The notes under the pieces are model-generated. The model made no database searches. It was not told where the DNA came from and worked only from the letters and a program-made list of their open reading frames with translations. A stretch of 64,000 bases of DNA from Catellatospora sp. IY07-71. GTDB lineage: Bacteria > Actinomycetota > Actinomycetes > Mycobacteriales > Micromonosporaceae. This document shows positions 48,974 through 56,730 of this stretch, in pieces. Position numbers and translations under genes: made by a program. The stretch is taken from positions 3,339,501 through 3,403,500 of the forward strand of contig NZ_AP023360.1 of the NCBI RefSeq assembly GCF_018326265.1, given 5' to 3'. Position 1 is the first letter of the stretch, and every line of letters begins with the position of its first letter.

Positions 48974-49760
48974 TCGTCAAGGCGGTGAGGAGGAGGTTGA
49001 CGGCGGCGTCGAGGGTGTGGCGGGTGTGGGCCACGGGGTCGTAGGTGGACGGGGTGTCGGCCGGGGGCGGGGCGGTGGACAGGGCGGCCGAGTGGGGGAA
49101 GCGGGTCGCGAAGTCGGGGACGAGGGCGGCGAGCTGGGTGGAGCGTTCGGTCCACCACTGCTCGTCGGAGGTGCCGGTGGCGGCGGCCGCGGCGCGGGAC
49201 TCGGCGGCGGTCTGGGCGGCGCCGCGGATGAGGTGGAACAGGGCGCTGACGGTGGGGCGTACGGCGGGCGCGGACACGCCGGTGCCGTGCAGGATGCCGA
49301 GCAGCGACTCCAGGACGGACTGCTCATGCGGGCCGAGGACCGGGCGGGCGAAGGAGACCTGCAGCAGCCACGGATGCGTCAGGTAGCGGGTCCACAGGTC
49401 GCCGGTCCAGGCGTGTACGGCGGCGTCGCGGCCCGCGGCCAGGTCGTAGGAGTGCGGCAGGCCGGCGTGGGCCTGGTCGTACATGAGGTCGACGAGTTCG
49501 CGCTTGCTGGGCACGTACGTGTAGAGCGCCATCGCGGAGGTGCCGAGACGTTCCCCGACGGCGCGCATGGACAGCTTCTCCATGCCGTCGGCGTCGGCGA
49601 GCGCGATCGCGGCCTCGACGATGGCATCGACGGTGAGGCCCTGCTTCGGGCCGGGCGCGGTGCGGCGTTTCGAGCCGGCGGCCTCGGCGGCGGGGGAGTG
49701 GGCGCGCCACAGCAGGGCCATGGTGCGGGCTGGGTCGCCCTGGCCGCCGTAGACCGTCAT
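48954..49760 (-). CDS. TetR-family repressor (C-terminal domain of the TetR_C class)
   Basis: A 268-aa regulator. The HTH domain (about 40-90) contains LTVDAIVEAAIALADADGME, then KLSMRAVGERLGTSAMALYT and YVPSKRELVDLMY. A large C-terminal ligand-binding domain follows (DAAVHAWTGDLWTRYLTHPW ...; SALFHLIRGAAQTAAES). It is divergent from an alpha/beta hydrolase gene with a long operator-like dyad between them (49769-49820). It therefore probably represses that gene and itself, with a hydrolase substrate or product as inducer. Its last codons (KGRAPS-stop) are encoded by the family-B repeat. Confidence 0.88.
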   Translation of the reverse strand: MTVYGGQGDPARTMALLWRAHSPAAEAAGSKRRTAPGPKQGLTVDAIVEAAIALADADGMEKLSMRAVGERLGTSAMALYTYVPSKRELVDLMYDQAHAGLPHSYDLAAGRDAAVHAWTGDLWTRYLTHPWLLQVSFARPVLGPHEQSVLESLLGILHGTGVSAPAVRPTVSALFHLIRGAAQTAAESRAAAAATGTSDEQWWTERSTQLAALVPDFATRFPHSAALSTAPPPADTPSTYDPVAHTRHTLDAAVNLLLTALTKGRAPS

Positions 49761-49768
49761 GTGACAAC

Positions 49769-49820
49769 TCCGTACGTCGTAAGCTAATCTCGGCGAGAGG
49801 ATCGGCTTACAGCATACGGA
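49769..49820. promoter_or_regulatory. Operator-like dyad between TetR and hydrolase genes
   Basis: TCCGTACGTCGTAAGC (49769-49784) mirrors GCTTACAGCATACGGA (49805-49820), with identical 6-nt outer and inner arms around a 20-bp centre. The right arm overlaps the hydrolase Shine-Dalgarno. Likely bound by the divergent TetR protein. Confidence 0.7.
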
Positions 49821-49827
49821 GATGGTG

Positions 49828-50697
49828 ATGGAGAGCGTGCGGCTGCCCGGCGGCGAGACGATCGAGTTCGAGGTGCACGGTGCCGGGCCGGTGCTGCTGC
49901 TGGCCGTCGACCCCCGCCCCGTCGAGGGCGAGCAGGCGGCGTCGATGCGCGCGTGGGGCGCCGACCCGGCCCTGGGCCGGTCCCTGATCGACGGCCTGCG
50001 CGACCGGTTCCGCGTCGTCGCCGTCGGCTACGAGGCGCATGTGATGGCATCGCCCCGGCCGGGCACGCTCACGCCGGACGCCGTCGCGCGGGACCTGCTG
50101 GCCGTCGCCGACGCGGCCGGGGCCGACCGGTTCGCCTACTACGGCTACTCCTGGCTGGGCCTGGCCGGGCTCCAGCTCGCGCTGCGCACCGACCGGCTGT
50201 CGGCGCTGGTGATGGGCGGTTACCCGCCGATCGACGGCCCGTACGCGCAGATGCTGACGGTGACCACCACGGCGCACGACATGGCCCGCGCCGCCGCGGC
50301 GAACCCGCCGCAGCCGACCGGCCCCGCCGAGCCCGGCGACTGGTCGAACGCGCAGGTGACCACGTCCGAGGCGCAGACCGGGCAGTTCGTCACGCTGTAC
50401 GAGTCGCTGCGCGGCTTCGACGACCGCGCCGCGCTGCCCGCGCTCACCTGCCCCCGGCTGTGTGTCGTGGGCGGGGCCGACGTCATCGAGTACCCGGAGC
50501 AGTGGGGCGGCACGGTAGTCGACATCGCCGGCCCGGTCGTCCGCCACCGCGCCGAACTGGCCGGGCTCGGCTGGGACGTCTCGGTGCTGGACGGCCTCGA
50601 CCACCTGCAGGCCATGCAGGCTGCCGCCGTGCTCCCCGTCCTGCGCCCCTGGCTGGAGTCCCGCCTGGATCCGGCCGCCCCGCCCGTCCCGCGCTGA
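49828..50697 (+). CDS. Alpha/beta-hydrolase fold protein
   Basis: A 289-aa protein of alpha/beta-hydrolase fold. The strand LLLAVDPRPVEGEQ replaces the usual oxyanion HGxPG loop. The nucleophile-elbow position reads FAYYGYSWLGLAGLQLALRT, giving GYSWLG with Ser. The acid and His lie in LCVVGGADVIEY and VLDGLDHLQAM. The usual HG motif is absent, so catalytic competence is moderate. ATG 49828 is favoured: GGAG is 6 nt upstream, whereas ATG 49822 touches it. It is under likely TetR control (49769-49820). Confidence 0.82.
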   Translation: MESVRLPGGETIEFEVHGAGPVLLLAVDPRPVEGEQAASMRAWGADPALGRSLIDGLRDRFRVVAVGYEAHVMASPRPGTLTPDAVARDLLAVADAAGADRFAYYGYSWLGLAGLQLALRTDRLSALVMGGYPPIDGPYAQMLTVTTTAHDMARAAAANPPQPTGPAEPGDWSNAQVTTSEAQTGQFVTLYESLRGFDDRAALPALTCPRLCVVGGADVIEYPEQWGGTVVDIAGPVVRHRAELAGLGWDVSVLDGLDHLQAMQAAAVLPVLRPWLESRLDPAAPPVPR

Positions 50698-50704
50698 TCG
50701 AGTC

Positions 50705-50749
50705 CGCCCCGCCCCGCCCCGCCCCGCCACGCCACGCCACGCCACGCCC
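50705..50749 (+). repeat. 5-bp microsatellite (CGCCC)n/(CGCCA)n
   Basis: About four CGCCC and four CGCCA units right after the hydrolase stop codon. Confidence 0.75.
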
Positions 50750-50764
50750 GTCCGCGTCCCGCGT

Positions 50765-50842
50765 TGATCGTCCGACTTGCCAGGCATACGGGCGAAAGCG
50801 CGCTCAAGATACGCCCAGGTGCCAGGCAAGTCGGACGATCAA
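50765..50842. repeat. Interspersed palindromic repeat, family A, copy 3
   Basis: The most regular copy: TTGATCGTCCGACTTGCC ... GGCAAGTCGGACGATCAA, closing perfectly at both ends, with the shared inner GGGCGAAAGCGCGCTCAAGA. Confidence 0.85.
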
Positions 50843-50873
50843 GCAAGCGGGCCGCGGGCCGGGACGAGGCGGG

Positions 50874-51464
50874 TCAGGTGGTCTTGGGGCGGCGGGGGCG
50901 GCCCGCCAGGAAGCACAGCAGGCCGGTGGCCAGGTACAGGACCAGCAGCGCGAGCCAGCTCTGCCGGTGCTCGGCGACCTCGGCGGGCAGCATCGGGTGG
51001 GCCAGGCCGTCCGGCTCCTCCACCACGGTCAGCGACTCGCCCACCCGGTACGCCTGCTCGTCCAGGCTCAGCTCGCCGCCGATGGCGCGGCCGGACAGCG
51101 CCGTCACGGTGTAGTGGTAGCGGTCGGCCGGGCCGTCGCTCTCGCGCAGGCTCATCGTCTGCGCCTCCACCTGGCCGCCGCGCAGCTGCAGCAGGCTGGG
51201 TCCGGTCTCCTGCAGCACGCTCACCACGAACAGGAAGCCGAGCACCGCGGCCACGGCCGTCCACACCGGGCGGAACCCCGACAGCCAGAACCACCCCGCG
51301 ACCAGACCCGCCGCCAGCACGAGCCCGATCACCAGGCCACGGTGCTCGGCCGGCAGCAGCGCACTGCCGGCCAGCGCGGCGATCAGCGCGCCGACGGTGA
51401 TGATCAGGAACAGGCGTACACCCCGGAACTGGCGGGGGTGCAGCACGCGGAGGGGGTTGCGCAT
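50874..51464 (-). CDS. Membrane protein, unknown function
   Basis: A 196-aa protein with three N-terminal helices (FLIITVGALIAALAGSALLP; GLVIGLVLAAGLVAGWFWLS; VWTAVAAVLGFLFVVSVLQE). An extracytoplasmic beta-rich domain (YHYTVTALSGRAIGGELSLD) and a fourth helix near the end (LALLVLYLATGLLCFLAG) follow. Unrecognised family. Its 5' end faces the LPXTG gene's 3' end, separated by the terminator at 51518-51556. Confidence 0.65.
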   Translation of the reverse strand: MRNPLRVLHPRQFRGVRLFLIITVGALIAALAGSALLPAEHRGLVIGLVLAAGLVAGWFWLSGFRPVWTAVAAVLGFLFVVSVLQETGPSLLQLRGGQVEAQTMSLRESDGPADRYHYTVTALSGRAIGGELSLDEQAYRVGESLTVVEEPDGLAHPMLPAEVAEHRQSWLALLVLYLATGLLCFLAGRPRRPKTT

Positions 51465-51517
51465 GGCAGAGAGGGTAAGGCCCGCCCGCGGCGGCCGTCG
51501 TCCACCCGCACGGACAG

Positions 51518-51556
51518 AAAAGGAGGGCTCCCCGGCCGGGAAGCCCTCCTTTTCGG
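51518..51556. terminator. Strong intrinsic terminator
   Basis: Near-perfect stem AAAAGGAGGGCT...AGCCCTCCTTTT with a GC-rich loop, flanked by A and T runs so it works in both directions. It lies just downstream of the minus-strand LPXTG gene. Confidence 0.85.
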
Positions 51557-51568
51557 TATGCCTTACGG

Positions 51569-52552
51569 TCAGGCGCTCAGCTCACGCCGCCGCCGGACCG
51601 CGAGCAGCAGGACCGCGCCGGTGGCGATCAGCGCGACACCCGCGACGGCGATCGCGGTGACGGCGGTGCCGGTGCGCGGCAGCTCGGCGCCCGCGCTCGG
51701 GCTGGCCGACGCCGACGGCGTGTTGCCGGCCGACGGGCTGGTGGACGTGCTCGCCGACGGCGAGGCGCTGGCCGACGTGCTCGGCTCGGGCGAGTTGCTC
51801 GGCTCCGGAGAGTTGCTGGGCTCCGGCGAGTTGCTCGGCTCGGGGGAGTCGCTGGGCTCCGGGGAGTCGCTGGGCTCGGGCGAGTCGCTGGGCTCGGGGG
51901 AGTCGCTCGGCTCGGGCGAGACGCTGGTCTCCGGCGAGGGGGTGACCTCGGGGGACGGCGAGGTGCTGGTCTCCGGCGACGGGGAGACCGAGTCCGACGG
52001 CGACGGGCCGGGCGTCGGGGACTGGCTCACCTCGGGCGACGGCGAGGCGGACGGCGACGGGCTGGGCGACGGCGCCGGCTTGCCGGCGCAGGTGTGCGTG
52101 ACGACCAGCTTGAGCTCGTCCTTCGCGTTCTTCTGGTCGATCTTCGCCTGGGCGGTGAGCAGCTTCCAGCCCTGGGGCACGACGACCCAGGCCAGGTGCG
52201 GGTTGTTCGCGTTGGCGAAGCCGTGCGGGTACGGGTCGTTGTCGCCCGTCTTGATGTAGGTGGTGACGGTTCCGTCGCCGGTGTCGAACTTGGCCCACAT
52301 GCCGACGGCCTTGTCGAACTCGTTCGACGGGGAGTTGAACACCCAGCCGTCCTTGGTGTCGCCGATGTTGCCGACCTCGTTGCAGTCCCTCTTGTACGCC
52401 TTGGCGTAGGTGCCCTGGTGAGGCTCGTGCAGGACGGTGTTGTACGGCGCGTCCGGGGTCTCGTCGGCCAGTGCCGGGATGGCGGCGAAGCCGACGGTGC
52501 CGGTAGCGAGCACCGCGCCCGCGACGATCGCGATGCGCCAGCGCTTGTCCAT
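51569..52552 (-). CDS. LPXTG-anchored surface protein with PEPSDS repeats
   Basis: A 327-aa secreted wall protein. A signal peptide (IAIVAGAVLATGTVGFAAIP, then ALA) precedes a globular domain of about 130 residues (HEPHQGTYAKAYKRDCNEVG; VVVPQGWKLLTAQAKIDQKN). A long Ser/Pro/Glu stalk of repeats SPEPSD/SPEPSN follows. The sorting signal LPRTG near residue 290 precedes a hydrophobic helix and an RRRR tail, so it should be attached by sortase; no sortase gene is in the window. DNA-level 15-bp repeats underlie the stalk. Confidence 0.85.
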   Translation of the reverse strand: MDKRWRIAIVAGAVLATGTVGFAAIPALADETPDAPYNTVLHEPHQGTYAKAYKRDCNEVGNIGDTKDGWVFNSPSNEFDKAVGMWAKFDTGDGTVTTYIKTGDNDPYPHGFANANNPHLAWVVVPQGWKLLTAQAKIDQKNAKDELKLVVTHTCAGKPAPSPSPSPSASPSPEVSQSPTPGPSPSDSVSPSPETSTSPSPEVTPSPETSVSPEPSDSPEPSDSPEPSDSPEPSDSPEPSNSPEPSNSPEPSNSPEPSTSASASPSASTSTSPSAGNTPSASASPSAGAELPRTGTAVTAIAVAGVALIATGAVLLLAVRRRRELSA

Positions 52553-52834
52553 GTTCTCTCCGAGGGGGCGTGAGGTCAGCAGAGTGCACGGTCATCCTGC
52601 CGGTCCCCGCCCCTGTTTTGATCATGTCGATGGCCCGTCCTGCCGGGCCGGGAGGCCACCTGACCTGGCCGAACGGTCAGGTCGTGACGTGCACTTGTCG
52701 TTCGGTGGCGACAGGTCGTCAGCCGATCGGCGGCACATTCCACCGGAGCGTGCCTGATCCGGTGTGAGGACGGTCTCGCGCCGCGGTCGGGTCCGCGGCC
52801 GGGGCGGGCCGGTTTTCGTCCCGGCGGCGCGGGT
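52553..52834. other. Spacer with divergent promoters
   Basis: Separates the minus-strand LPXTG gene from the plus-strand Ca-repeat gene. The only pattern recognised is the SigB-like promoter at 52812-52836. Confidence 0.5.
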
Positions 52835-52836
52835 AT
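52812..52836 (+). promoter_or_regulatory. SigB/SigF-type promoter
   Basis: GTTT, 15 nt, GGGTAT (52831-52836) matches the actinobacterial SigB/SigF consensus. The predicted transcription start falls near 52843, just before ATG 52847. Confidence 0.6.
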
Positions 52837-52846
52837 GACCAGCGGC

Positions 52847-53086
52847 ATGACGCAGACAGTGCAGACCCGAGGTGACGGGCACGACGAGATCCTCGCCCTG
52901 GACACGACCGGTGACGGCAAGCCCGATCTGTGGGCCATCGACACCGACGGCGACGGCACCGCCGACCTGTTCCAGTCGGACACCGACGGTGACGGCAAGC
53001 CGGACGTGACGATGGTCGACCTCACCCAGGACGGCACCATGGACGTCATCGTCGACGGCGACGGCGGCCACCCGCCGGTGGCCTGA
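52847..53086 (+). CDS. Small protein with Ca-binding DxDGDG repeats
   Basis: A 79-aa acidic protein composed of repeated EF-hand-like loops without a signal peptide: LDTTGDGKPDLWAIDTDGDG, TADLFQSDTDGDGKPDVTMV, DLTQDGTMDVIVDGDGG. The TxDGDG loops resemble thrombospondin type-3/dockerin-type calcium repeats, normally extracellular, here apparently cytosolic. ATG 52847 is favoured over 52835 because the SigB-like promoter would begin transcription near it. A stress-induced calcium buffer is one reading; function is not established. Confidence 0.7.
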   Translation: MTQTVQTRGDGHDEILALDTTGDGKPDLWAIDTDGDGTADLFQSDTDGDGKPDVTMVDLTQDGTMDVIVDGDGGHPPVA

Positions 53087-53220
53087 CCGGTGCATTTCAC
53101 GAGGATGGATGCCGTGCTCCGCCACAGACCGTCCACAGTGTTCACCCGCAGGTCACGGCGGCGGGTGGACCGGATATTGACTGGCCAGTAGGGTCATCCT
53201 CCTAACCCCGGGAGGATCTG

Positions 53221-56200
53221 ATGCGTCGCACTATGCGCGCCGCCGTTGTACTGGCCGTGTTGGCAGGCTTCACGGCGGTGGGACCCGCCGCCGTGGCCGC
53301 GCCCACCGACCTGCTCATCTCCGAGTACGTCGAGGGCAGCTCCAACAACAAGGCACTGGAGTTCTACAACGGCACCGGCTCGGCCGTGGACCTGGCCGCC
53401 GGACAGTACGTCGTGCAGTTCTACTTCAACGGCGCCACCACCGCCGGCGGGACCGTCGCGCTGACCGGCACGGTCGCCGACGGCGACGTGTACGTGCTGG
53501 CCCACGCCAGCGCCGTCGCCGCGGTCCTCGCCCAGGCCGACCAGACCAGCTCGGCCAGCTTCTACAACGGCGATGACGCGATCGTGCTGCGCAAGGGCGG
53601 CGCGGCCGGGACGGTCGTGGACTCGATCGGGCAGATCGGCACCGACCCCGGCACCGAGTGGGGCACCGGCCTGAACAGCACCGCCGACAACACCATCCGC
53701 CGCGACGCGGCCGTGACCACGGGCGACACCGAGCCTGGCGACGCGTTCGACCCGGCCACCGGCTGGACCGGCTTCGCTGTGGACACCTTCGACGGCCTGG
53801 GCGCGCACAGCACCGGCGGCGGCCCCGTCGACGCTCCCGCGACGCTCACCTGCGGCGGAGCCCTCACCGTGTCGCAGGGCCAGGCCGGCACCCGCACGGT
53901 CACCGCCACGGACCCCGACGACACGATCGTCGACCTGGCCGTCACCGCCGTCAGCCCGGCCCCCGCCGCGGGCACCATCACCCGCACCGCGTTCACCCCG
54001 GCCTCCGCGACCGGCGGCACCGCCTCCGCGACGATCACCGCCGACGCGGACCTGCCCTTCGGCGCGTACGCGGTCACCGTGGCCGCCACCGACACCGACG
54101 GCACCACCGCCACCTGCGGCTTCACCGTCAACGTGAACCGGGTGCTGACCGTCGGCGAGGTCCAGGGCGCCACCACCGACGCCGAGAACGGCGTGCAGGA
54201 CCGCTCGCCGCTGGCCCCGGCCACCGGCACGGGCACCAGCAGCGCGCTGTACGACGTGCGCGGCGTGATCACCCAGCGCACCCTGGCCAAGACCTCCGCC
54301 GGCGCCGCGCAGTACGGCTTCTACCTGCAGTCGCGCAACGGCGCCACGGACGGCGACCCGAACAGCTCCGACGGGATCTTCGTGTTCATGGGCGGCTTCA
54401 GCTCGCTCATCGGCGGCTACGTGCCGCAGGTCGGCGACGAGGTCGTGCTGCGGGCCCGGGTCTCGGAGTACTTCTTCATGACCCAGCTGTCGTCCGCGTC
54501 GCTGGTCCGCGTCATCGAGTCCGGCGTCACCGACTACGCCGTCACGAACGCCATGCCGCCGCAGGAGCTGGCCGCGGCGAACCGGTTCTGGGAGCGCCAC
54601 GAGGGCGAGCAGCTGCGCGTGCGCGCCGGCAGCGTCGCCGCCAGCGGCCGTGACGTGTTCGGCTCCACCGCCGACTCCGAGATCTACGTGCTCGACGTCG
54701 ACGACCCGCTGCTGGACCGGACGGACCCGGTGACCCGCCGCGTCTACCGCGACGCGCACCCGATGGACAACGACACCGCGCACGTCTTCGACGACGGCAA
54801 CGGCACCCGCATCATGCTCGGCACCACCGGCGTGAAGTGGACCAGCCAGAGCGTGGACACGCTGCTGCCGCCCGCGCACACCTTCGACGTGCTGGCGGCC
54901 GACGCGGTCGGCGGCCTCGGCTTCTCCTTCGACAAGTACGGCATCCAGGTCGCCGCCGCCGACTTCGGCGCGGGCACCGACCCGTCCGCGAACAACCCGC
55001 CCGCCCCGGCGCAGCGCGACCGGGAGCTGGCCGTGGCCACGTACAACGTCGAGAACCTGTACGACTTCCGCGACGACCCGTTCGACGGCTGCGACTTCCT
55101 GGGCAACTCCGGCTGCCCCGGCGTCTCCCCGCCGTTCGACTACGTGCCGGCCAACGCGGCGGACTACCAGGCGCACCTGGGCGCGCTCGCCGCGCAGATC
55201 GCCGGTGACCTGCACGCCCCCGACCTGCTGCTGGTGCAGGAGGCCGAGGACCAGGACATCTGCACCGTCACTGACGGCGCGATGAGCTGCGGCGACGTGA
55301 ACAACGCCGACGGCAAGCCGGACACGCTGCAGGAGCTGGCGCTGGCCGTCGCGGCCGCGGGCGGGCCGGCGTACGACGCCGCGTACGACCGTGACGGCTC
55401 CGACGCCCGGGGCATCGTCGCCGGGTTCCTCTACCGCACCGACCGGCTGTCGCTGGCGGCCCCGGCCTCGGTGCTGACCGCGGAGCCGGGCGTCGTGTAC
55501 CGCGGCGAGGGCCTGGCCTACAACGCTCACGTGCAGAACCCGAAGGTGCTCAACGCGGACCTGCCCTCGGACGTGGACACGTCCACCGGCGTGGACGGGT
55601 CGAACGTGTTCACCCGTGCCCCGCAGGTGGCCCGGTTCACCGTCGCCGCCGCGCCCGGCGGCACGGAGTCCTACGAGCTGTGGGCGGTCTCCAACCACTA
55701 CTCGTCGACCCCGCAGGCGCGCGTCGGCCAGCGCACCGAGCAGGCCGCGTACGGTGCGGCGATCGTCGCCGCGATCGAGTCCGCCCAGCCGCACGCCCGG
55801 GTGGTGTACGGCGGTGACCTGAACGTGTTCCCGCGCCCGGACGACCCGATCGCGATGTCGGACACCGACACCCCGTCGGACCAGCTCAAGCCGCTGTACG
55901 ACCTGGGCCTGCACAACCTGTGGCAGGACCTGGCCGCGCAGGTGCCGGGCAGCGCGTACTCGTACGTGTTCCAGGGCCAGGCGCAGACGCTGGACCACCT
56001 GTTCGTCAACGACGAGCTGTACGGTGACCTGGTGAAGATCCGGGCCGCGCACATCAACGCGGACTGGCCGGCCGAGCACGACGGCGACGGCGCGCGCGGC
56101 GCCAGCGACCACGACCCGCAGGTGGCCCTGTTCCGCAGCCGGGCCCGCCTGTCGGTCTCGGACGCCACGGCCGCCGAGGGGCAGCCGCTGCCGTTCACGG

Positions 56201-56460
56201 TCACCCTGTCCCGGCCGCTGTCGCAGGACCTGACCGTGTGCGCGGCCACCGTGCCGGACTCGGCGAAGGTGAACGCGGACTTCACGCCGTACCTGGGCTG
56301 CAAGACCATCCCGGCGGGCGAGGTGTCGGTGACGTTCCCGGTGGAGACGAAGCTGGACCGGCACGCCGAGCCGGCCGAGCGGCTGTACCTGGCCGCGGTG
56401 GCCGACCCGCGCGTGGTCGACCTGGCCGACCTCTCCGGCACCGGCACCATCACGAACTAG
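53221..56460 (+). CDS. Secreted ExeM/NucH-family nuclease
   Basis: A 1079-aa exported enzyme. After a signal peptide (VLAVLAGFTAVGPAAVAAPT), a lamin-tail domain (LLISEYVEGSSNNKALEFYN) is followed by Ig/OB-like modules (TVTATDPDDTIVDLAVTAVS). An endonuclease/exonuclease/phosphatase domain spans about 590-970 (AVATYNVENLYDF; LLLVQEAEDQDIC; WAVSNHYSS; VYGGDLNVFPRP; GASDHDPQVALF). A C-terminal Calx-beta module follows (RLSVSDATAAEGQPLPFTVT). Such ExeM/NucH enzymes degrade extracellular DNA for nutrient or biofilm turnover. GGGAGG precedes the start. It ends just before family-A repeat copy 4. Confidence 0.9.
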   Translation: MRRTMRAAVVLAVLAGFTAVGPAAVAAPTDLLISEYVEGSSNNKALEFYNGTGSAVDLAAGQYVVQFYFNGATTAGGTVALTGTVADGDVYVLAHASAVAAVLAQADQTSSASFYNGDDAIVLRKGGAAGTVVDSIGQIGTDPGTEWGTGLNSTADNTIRRDAAVTTGDTEPGDAFDPATGWTGFAVDTFDGLGAHSTGGGPVDAPATLTCGGALTVSQGQAGTRTVTATDPDDTIVDLAVTAVSPAPAAGTITRTAFTPASATGGTASATITADADLPFGAYAVTVAATDTDGTTATCGFTVNVNRVLTVGEVQGATTDAENGVQDRSPLAPATGTGTSSALYDVRGVITQRTLAKTSAGAAQYGFYLQSRNGATDGDPNSSDGIFVFMGGFSSLIGGYVPQVGDEVVLRARVSEYFFMTQLSSASLVRVIESGVTDYAVTNAMPPQELAAANRFWERHEGEQLRVRAGSVAASGRDVFGSTADSEIYVLDVDDPLLDRTDPVTRRVYRDAHPMDNDTAHVFDDGNGTRIMLGTTGVKWTSQSVDTLLPPAHTFDVLAADAVGGLGFSFDKYGIQVAAADFGAGTDPSANNPPAPAQRDRELAVATYNVENLYDFRDDPFDGCDFLGNSGCPGVSPPFDYVPANAADYQAHLGALAAQIAGDLHAPDLLLVQEAEDQDICTVTDGAMSCGDVNNADGKPDTLQELALAVAAAGGPAYDAAYDRDGSDARGIVAGFLYRTDRLSLAAPASVLTAEPGVVYRGEGLAYNAHVQNPKVLNADLPSDVDTSTGVDGSNVFTRAPQVARFTVAAAPGGTESYELWAVSNHYSSTPQARVGQRTEQAAYGAAIVAAIESAQPHARVVYGGDLNVFPRPDDPIAMSDTDTPSDQLKPLYDLGLHNLWQDLAAQVPGSAYSYVFQGQAQTLDHLFVNDELYGDLVKIRAAHINADWPAEHDGDGARGASDHDPQVALFRSRARLSVSDATAAEGQPLPFTVTLSRPLSQDLTVCAATVPDSAKVNADFTPYLGCKTIPAGEVSVTFPVETKLDRHAEPAERLYLAAVADPRVVDLADLSGTGTITN

Positions 56461-56522
56461 CGGTGGGGCACGTGGGGCCGGGGCGCTGACGCGCCCCGGC
56501 CCCACTGTCGTTCCGCCCCGCT

Positions 56523-56599
56523 GATCATCCGACTTGCCTGGCAGGTGGGCGTATCTTGGCCTCCCTTTCGCCCGTGTGCTCGGCAAGTCGGGCGATCTT
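56523..56599. repeat. Interspersed palindromic repeat, family A, copy 4 (reverse orientation)
   Basis: CCGACTTGCCTGGCAGGTGG ... GGCAAGTCGGGCGATC with the loop (GTATCTTGG...CTTTCGCCC) inverted relative to the other copies, so it is the element in the opposite orientation. It lies 80 bp from the right end of the second TnpB element. Confidence 0.8.
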
Positions 56600-56611
56600 G
56601 GTGCGATGGGG

Positions 56612-56678
56612 TCAGGTGGCCGTGATCGTGGCGTTGTTGGTGATGAAGTCCTTGCCGCCGGAGGACGAGGTGATCTCT
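56612..56678 (-). pseudogene. Amputated C-terminal tail of a gene at the TnpB insertion junction
   Basis: A 22-codon in-frame tail (EITSSSGGKDFITNNATITA plus T and stop) begins exactly at the TnpB right end and is not preceded by its own start. It probably belongs to a secreted protein whose body is missing. Short, so moderate confidence. Confidence 0.45.
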
Positions 56679-56730
56679 TGACGATCTCTTCGCCCTAAAG
56701 GACGGAGATTCCCTCCACGCTGCGCGTGGA
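56679..56730 (-). ncRNA. Right-end guide RNA scaffold of TnpB copy 2
   Basis: Overlaps the end of tnpB. It has hairpin TCCACGC-TGC... GCGTGGA (56714-56730) and hairpin ATCTC...GAGAT around CCTTTAGG (56684-56709), then ends GATCGTCAA at 56679. The implied guide starts GAGATCACCTCGTCCTCC. The layout matches known IS1341-type right ends. Confidence 0.65.

Noticed and set aside
51780-51930. 15-bp repeats as a minisatellite with separate function
   Set aside because: They encode the SPEPS stalk of the LPXTG protein and vary only at synonymous or stalk positions.
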